Shown one piece after another: positions 24,428 to 28,446 of a stretch of DNA of 28,446 nt. The stretch spans positions 1 to 28,446 of the forward strand of contig CAYGZA010000045.1 in assembly GCA_964354135.1 (NCBI GenBank). Reading direction: 5' to 3'. The position numbers were made by a program, and so were the translations under genes. The notes beneath the pieces were generated by a model. The model saw only the letters and a program-made list of their open reading frames with translations. It ran no database searches and was not told the origin of the DNA. The stretch comes from CAYGZA01 sp964354135 (lineage in GTDB: Bacteria > Planctomycetota > Planctomycetia > Pirellulales > Thermoguttaceae). The number at the start of each line of letters is the position of its first letter. Positions within the stretch are counted from its first letter, which is position 1.

Positions 24428-25561
24428 ATGACCATGATCGACCAGACCGATACCAGCCAAGTGGCGATTCCCCTTCCCGCGGGCGCGATCGCCGGCGCGC
24501 CCGCCCGGGCGGAACTCGACAAGAGGGGCGGGACCAATCCGCCCGACGAGGCATCGGAAATCACGCGGGTGCTCGTGGCCGACGATAACCCCACGGTCCG
24601 CAAGATCCTACGGTACCTGTTCGCTTCGATGGGCTGGGAGACGATCGAAGCCAGCAACGGCTCTCAAGCCCTGGAGCGGGCCCGCAAACGCCCCCCGCCG
24701 CACGCGATCATCCTCGACCTCAAGCTGTCCGAGGTGAACGGCTACGAGGTGTGCCGCACGCTCAAGAGCGACGATCAATACCAACTGATTCCGATCATCG
24801 TGACCACTTCGACGGATAGCACGGAAGAGAAGATGCGGGCCCTGGAGGCGGGCGCCGACGATTTCCTCACGAAGCCCATCAACCGGGCCGAGCTGGCCCT
24901 CCGCCTCCGCTCCCTGCTCCGCGTACACAAGTTCAACCAGGAATTGATCGGGGCGGAGAGCGTTGCCTTGGCCCTCGCCCGGGCGGTGGCGGCCAAGGAC
25001 GGCTACGCCCACAGCCACCTGGAAAAGGTGGCCAACTACTCGGTCGCGCTGGGAAAGACCCTGGGATTGGACGCCGCGGAGCTGAAGATCCTCAAGTACG
25101 GCGCCATCCTGCACAACGTGGGAAAGATCGCCATCCCGGATTCCGTCCTGGAGAAGACCGGGCCCTTGAGCCCGCGGGAAATGGCTATGTTCCAGCAGCA
25201 TCCGCGGATCGGCTGCGACATATGTGCCCCCTTGAAACCGCTCAAGCCCGTGCTGCCGATCATCCGCCACCACAAGGAACACTGGGACGGCACCGGGTAT
25301 CCCGACGGGCTCCGCGGCGAGGAGATCCCGCTGGGAGCGCAAATCGTGGGCCTCGTCGACGTGTACACGGCCCTCACCAGCGACCGGCCCTACCGCAAGG
25401 CGGTCTCCCACGAGGAGGCGGTCCGCAGCCTCCGCGCCCAGACTCACGAAGGATGGCACAACCCGGAGCTGGTCGAGAAGTTCATCAGCACCCTCGAAAC
25501 GGACAAGACGGACAAAGTCTCCGCCACGCCCGACGATCCGGCGCTCTCTCCCTGCCTGTGA
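24428..25561 (+). CDS. Response regulator with HD-GYP-type output domain, HD motif altered
   Basis: 377 residues. After an N-terminal ~45 residues of low complexity, the receiver has VLVADDN (D52/D53), phosphoacceptor D97 (IILDLKLSEVNG) and FLTKPI. A helical linker leads to an HD-GYP domain (from ~176) with AHSHLEKVANYSVALG, the core LHNVGKIAIPD, then HHKEHWDGTGYPDG (H281, H282, GYP 290-292) and VDVYTALTSDRPY. HD-GYP enzymes hydrolyse cyclic di-GMP at a metal centre whose defining His-Asp pair is normally LHDIGK. Here it is H229-N230, so one metal ligand is changed and activity may be lost or altered. The ATG at 24428 was chosen over the one at 24434 only for spacing from GGAG. Confidence 0.92.
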   Translation: MTMIDQTDTSQVAIPLPAGAIAGAPARAELDKRGGTNPPDEASEITRVLVADDNPTVRKILRYLFASMGWETIEASNGSQALERARKRPPPHAIILDLKLSEVNGYEVCRTLKSDDQYQLIPIIVTTSTDSTEEKMRALEAGADDFLTKPINRAELALRLRSLLRVHKFNQELIGAESVALALARAVAAKDGYAHSHLEKVANYSVALGKTLGLDAAELKILKYGAILHNVGKIAIPDSVLEKTGPLSPREMAMFQQHPRIGCDICAPLKPLKPVLPIIRHHKEHWDGTGYPDGLRGEEIPLGAQIVGLVDVYTALTSDRPYRKAVSHEEAVRSLRAQTHEGWHNPELVEKFISTLETDKTDKVSATPDDPALSPCL

Positions 25562-25593
25562 ACCGGCGGCACGCCCCAAACGCGGTAGATGCC

Positions 25594-25989
25594 ATGGAAT
25601 CCGAGCCGACGAAAATCCTGGTCGCCGACGACCATCGGGCACTGCAAAACGTCCTCCGCTTCACGCTGGAGCGGGAAGGATTCGCCGTGACCGTGGCCAA
25701 GGACGGCGGCGAGGCCTGGCAGCAGTTGCAGGTCGAGGATTTCGATCTCGTCGTCACCGACTACCAGATGCCGGAGATGAACGGCGAGGAGCTTTGCCGC
25801 CGCATGAAGCAGGACGATCGCCTGAAGGACGTTCCGGTCCTGCTCCTTTCCGCCAAGGGGATGGAGCTCGATCTGGCCCGGTTCCAGCGCCAGCTCGGGG
25901 TGTACGCGGTCATCTTCAAGCCTTTCAGCCCGAGCGCCGTGGTCGCCACGATCCGGGCTTGTCTCCAAGGTACGGCCGGCTCCGTTTGA
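25594..25989 (+). CDS. Stand-alone receiver (CheY-like response regulator)
   Basis: 131 residues, a single receiver domain with no output. It shows KILVADDHRALQNVLRFTLE with the acidic pair, phosphoacceptor D56 in LVVTDYQMPEMNG, the LLLSAKG switch residue region and the conserved lysine in IFKPFSPSA. As a lone receiver it could relay phosphate, tune the upstream kinase or act on the secretion ATPase or platform. Its ATG at 25594 has no strong ribosome binding site, so translation may depend on the gene 32 bases upstream. Confidence 0.92.
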   Translation: MESEPTKILVADDHRALQNVLRFTLEREGFAVTVAKDGGEAWQQLQVEDFDLVVTDYQMPEMNGEELCRRMKQDDRLKDVPVLLLSAKGMELDLARFQRQLGVYAVIFKPFSPSAVVATIRACLQGTAGSV

Positions 25990-26008
25990 CTACGCGGCAC
26001 TGCGCGAG

Positions 26009-26036
26009 TCCGGGAGGGCGAGGCTCCTCCCGAGCC
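26009..26036. repeat. Dispersed palindromic repeat, copy B
   Basis: 27 of 28 bases match copy A at 20740-20767 in the same orientation. In this copy CGGGAGG and CCTCCCG can also pair. It is intergenic, 19 bases past the receiver gene stop. Confidence 0.85.
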
Positions 26037-26092
26037 TGCCTTCTCGCGCCGCGGGAATTCCCCCATAGACTGCTTGACCCATAGTCGAGTAG

Positions 26093-26109
26093 GGTAGGCA
26101 TCGCCCACC
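26093..26109. repeat. Small hairpin GGTAGGC-ATC-GCCCACC
   Basis: A seven-base stem with one mismatch and a three-base loop, set between two CGAGTAG words. It resembles palindromic elements I associate with planctomycete intergenic DNA, but no second copy is in this window. Confidence 0.4.
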
Positions 26110-26348
26110 GATTCGAGTAGAATGGAGCCGGCTCCCGTTACGTGACGTGGGCAACTGGTTACCGACTACCAGGAGCACAGTGGGGCGGTGAATACGTCTA
26201 TGTCGCCCAAGGTCGAGCACCAGCGCACCGGCCGCGTGCTGGGAGATGATGGTTTCCAGAGGCGGTTGGAGAAGAAGCTTGGCCGCATCCCCAGGGGGCA
26301 AGAACCCGGCCCTAAGAGAGCGTCAACACAGTAGTTGCGCATACTGGC

Positions 26349-26372
26349 CCCGGAATTCCACCCGGAATTCCA
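26349..26372. repeat. 12-base perfect tandem duplication
   Basis: CCCGGAATTCCA occurs twice in direct succession just upstream of the small membrane coiled-coil gene. Each unit contains the palindrome GGAATTCC. Confidence 0.8.
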
Positions 26373-26392
26373 ACGTCATGTCGGAGAGTGCC

Positions 26393-26971
26393 ATGAAAAC
26401 CCAAGCCATTGGTAGCGGGATTATCGGTACAGTTTGCGTTTGCCTGTTCACGGCATTGTTGCTGATGGGCCAAATCTCGGATCTCACCTATGCGTCTCTT
26501 CTCATCGCCTTTGCTTTGGTGTGCGTTGCCGTTTTGGTGCTGCCGCGCCTGAAGGAACTTGATCTCAAGAACCTGCGTGTGACGCTTGAAGAGATCCGGC
26601 ACGTCAAGGCCGAAGTTGAGGAAGTGAAGGAGGACATCGCCGAGATGTACGGTGGCATTGAGAATATACGGAAGCAGCCGCTCATTCTTGATGACGCGAA
26701 GATGAAGGAACTCGGAATGGCGGGAGGCCTTCCTGCCACGTCAGCCGTGATGCGCTACCCCGCCGGGTGCATGAAGCGCGAGCGAGAGCGTTTGGCTATG
26801 ATCTTCGTGAAGGAGAGGACGCCTGAGAAGATCGCAGAGGCGATCCTCGACAGTTCGCTCGACGACAAGGTGTTCAAGTGGAATGGGCCAGAGGTTCCAC
26901 TGGACGCAGAGCCCAAGTCGGTCGGCGAACGTGCGAGAGAGAACAGCGACAAGCAGGAACAGAAGACCTAA
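26393..26971 (+). CDS. Membrane coiled-coil protein of unknown function (gene 1 of pair)
   Basis: I do not recognise this protein. It has 192 residues from ATG 26393, chosen because GGAG lies six bases upstream. ATG 26378 is an alternative adding MSESA. Two membrane helices at ~7-27 (GSGIIGTVCVCLFTALLLM) and ~32-51 (YASLLIAFALVCVAVLVLP) form a hairpin. A charged coiled coil follows at ~52-95 (LEEIRHVKAEVEEVKEDIAEMY), then a soluble C-terminal region with a KRERERLAMIFVKERTPEKIAEAILDSSLDDKVFKW segment. There is no signal peptide or catalytic motif. Codon choice is visibly less GC-biased than upstream genes, suggesting later acquisition. It lies 61 bases before a second membrane coiled-coil gene, so the two may work together. 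Confidence 0.7.
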   Translation: MKTQAIGSGIIGTVCVCLFTALLLMGQISDLTYASLLIAFALVCVAVLVLPRLKELDLKNLRVTLEEIRHVKAEVEEVKEDIAEMYGGIENIRKQPLILDDAKMKELGMAGGLPATSAVMRYPAGCMKRERERLAMIFVKERTPEKIAEAILDSSLDDKVFKWNGPEVPLDAEPKSVGERARENSDKQEQKT

Positions 26972-27032
26972 TTCGGGACGGACCCCGGGTTCGGGTGGGC
27001 GTATTGACACGCTACGTTGCGAGGTGGAGCCC

Positions 27033-28310
27033 ATGAATCCCGTCACTTTTCAAGTCGTCCGATCCAGCGACAGAGAACTGCTGGATGTACTACGGGAAAT
27101 GGTGTCGGCTGGCGACGGCAAGCCAGCCTGCCAGAAGATGATCTTCATCTATCTGTCAGGAGATCAATTCGAAATCGGGCCGAGCGTCATTTCCACCCAT
27201 GAAGAACTGAACTCGGCGGTTGTGGGCGACGTCCGAGTCTTCAGTTCTGTGGCCTTGTACTACCCAGGAGCAATCGTAAAGATCGGGCGACACCAGGAGG
27301 GAGACGGCCATCGCGATAATGAGCGGCCCTTTGATCAAGTGACTGTCAGCCCACAGCAAAACCCCAGCGCGCGGGACTTCGCACGGGTCCTGGCCTTTGC
27401 GCAGCAGTGCCTCCGCAAGTTTAGCACTAATGCACTTGGCGTCTTCCTCGGGGAACAAGCGCAGAAGCACTTTGAGGCAAGGGACTTCGCGCTTGCCCGG
27501 CTGGAAGGGTTGGTCGCCAAACTGACAGGGGACTTGGAGAACGCGCGCCAGCAACAGGAACAATCGCTCCATGCGAAGGAACAGCGACTCGACCAGCGGT
27601 TCGATGAGAAGGAACGCCAACTCCAAGATGAGATCGACCAACAGAAAAAGAGACTGGAGGAACGGGCCGGGCAACTTGACGAGCGCGAGAAGTCCCTCAA
27701 CCTTCAGGACGCGAAGTCGCAGCGCCGGAAGGAGCGAGAAGAGTTTAAGACGACGCTCAAGGAGTGGAGCAAGAACTTCGACGTAACGCAAGGTACAAAG
27801 CGCCTTCGTCTCATTATCCATGCTCTATCCATCGCCCTGCTGGGGCTGTTCGGCACGGCTGCGGCGCTATACCTGTACCAGAGTATCCAGACCACTGATA
27901 CCGCTCAGTTGATTACTGCCGCAATCAAGCAAACCGTGTTCACCGCTCTGTTTGTCGCCGCAGGTGTCTTCTACGCAAGATGGAACACCCATTGGTTTCA
28001 GAAACGGGCGAACGAGGAATTCCGCCTCAAGAGGATGGAACTGGACTTCAACAGGGCGAGTTGGTTTGTCGAGTTGGTCTTCCAATGGAGAGAAGACTAT
28101 AAGGACCAGCCCCTGCCGCCCGAATTGGTTGAGCGGTTGACCACCAACCTGTTTGTTACCGGTGGCGATGACCTTCCTCCGCAGCATCCCTACGAAGCCC
28201 TTGGGCCGGCACTGGTCGGAGCGCTGGCTCGCTTGAAACTGGGGCCTGCCGGTGTGGAGATGGAACTTGGCGGAAAGGGGCTGAACAAGCTCAAGAGGGA
28301 GGGCAAGTAG
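27033..28310 (+). CDS. Membrane coiled-coil protein of unknown function (gene 2 of pair)
   Basis: I do not recognise this protein. It has 425 residues from ATG 27033, with GAGG about eight bases upstream. Longer in-frame starts run into the previous gene's end and lack a site. The N-terminal ~110 residues look like an alpha/beta domain (KMIFIYLSGDQFEIGPSV, VRVFSSVALYYPGAIVKIG). A long Gln/Glu/Arg-rich coiled coil spans ~165-250 (EKERQLQDEIDQQKKRLEERAG). Two membrane helices sit at ~258-283 and ~297-317 with a short loop, and the C-terminal ~105 residues are soluble (FNRASWFVELVFQWREDY, LPPELVERLTTNLF). Both ends therefore face the same, probably cytoplasmic, side. No nucleotide-binding or nuclease motif is seen. 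Base composition is lower in GC than the rest of the window. Confidence 0.75.
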   Translation: MNPVTFQVVRSSDRELLDVLREMVSAGDGKPACQKMIFIYLSGDQFEIGPSVISTHEELNSAVVGDVRVFSSVALYYPGAIVKIGRHQEGDGHRDNERPFDQVTVSPQQNPSARDFARVLAFAQQCLRKFSTNALGVFLGEQAQKHFEARDFALARLEGLVAKLTGDLENARQQQEQSLHAKEQRLDQRFDEKERQLQDEIDQQKKRLEERAGQLDEREKSLNLQDAKSQRRKEREEFKTTLKEWSKNFDVTQGTKRLRLIIHALSIALLGLFGTAAALYLYQSIQTTDTAQLITAAIKQTVFTALFVAAGVFYARWNTHWFQKRANEEFRLKRMELDFNRASWFVELVFQWREDYKDQPLPPELVERLTTNLFVTGGDDLPPQHPYEALGPALVGALARLKLGPAGVEMELGGKGLNKLKREGK

Positions 28311-28446
28311 CGAACGATTCGGCAGGCCAAGCCATCACGCGATGGAGCCAGAGCGCACCCAGTCATTAGGGCGGACGCAACATCTTGCTTACTAACTGGG
28401 GTTTTGCAAATTGTGAATTGACCTTGTGAAAACAGGGGGTTTGGGG

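Larger units (their letters stand above)
25990..26392. other. Repeat-bearing spacer before the coiled-coil gene pair
   Basis: 403 bases with no supported gene. It contains repeat copy B (26009-26036), a second hairpin (26093-26109) and a 12-base perfect tandem duplication (26349-26372). Composition becomes less GC-rich from about 26050 on. No convincing promoter was found. Confidence 0.55.

Noticed and set aside
27004..27009. Perfect TTGACA before the second coiled-coil gene
   Set aside because: No -10-like hexamer lies 16-18 bases downstream, and the ribosome binding site already occupies that position.

Overview
The window looks like chromosomal DNA from a GC-rich planctomycete, probably Pirellulales-like. 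This is inferred from the very GC-rich coding style, the non-standard pseudopilus operon, a golvesin-type domain on a prepilin, a DUF6812-like protein, and GC-rich palindromic intergenic repeats of a kind I associate with planctomycetes. No rRNA or tRNA is present to confirm it.

Layout. 1-820 (minus): 5' part of a groEL gene with a GTG start. It is preceded by a textbook -24/-12 (sigma-54) promoter at 964-980, with no CIRCE element and no groES beside it. 1194-1852 (minus): a two-gene DUF433/DUF5615 toxin-antitoxin-like module. 2112-8119 (minus): a two-gene AddAB-type helicase-nuclease operon joined by an ATGA overlap. 8338-10716 (plus): a secreted GH51 alpha-L-arabinofuranosidase with two accessory beta-sandwich domains, ending in a strong hairpin terminator shared with a convergent DUF6812-like gene (10871-11422, minus).

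11812-22973 (plus): a type II secretion / type IV pilus-like assembly locus in the order secretin, major pseudopilin, PilM-PilN fusion (GspL-like), PilO/GspM, PilP/GspC, assembly ATPase, PilC/GspF platform, three more prepilins and a GspK/PilX-like minor pseudopilin. Many junctions are ATGA-type overlaps. No PilT retraction ATPase or prepilin peptidase is present here, so the locus reads as a secretion-type pseudopilus. One prepilin carries a golvesin-like ligand-binding domain, and another has a leader peptide partly made from an intergenic repeat.

23041-25989 (plus): a 16-codon ORF with an ideal ribosome binding site, then a four-helix membrane histidine kinase, a receiver/HD-GYP protein whose HD motif has become HN, and a stand-alone receiver. 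These may form a phosphorelay, possibly tied to the secretion locus next door. 26393-28310 (plus): two less GC-rich genes for membrane coiled-coil proteins of unknown function, behind a repeat-bearing 400-bp spacer. These are the least explained genes in the window.

The strongest unusual signals are the sigma-54 promoter before groEL, the repeat turned into coding sequence inside a prepilin leader, the HD-to-HN substitution, the pilin-golvesin fusion and the unknown coiled-coil pair.
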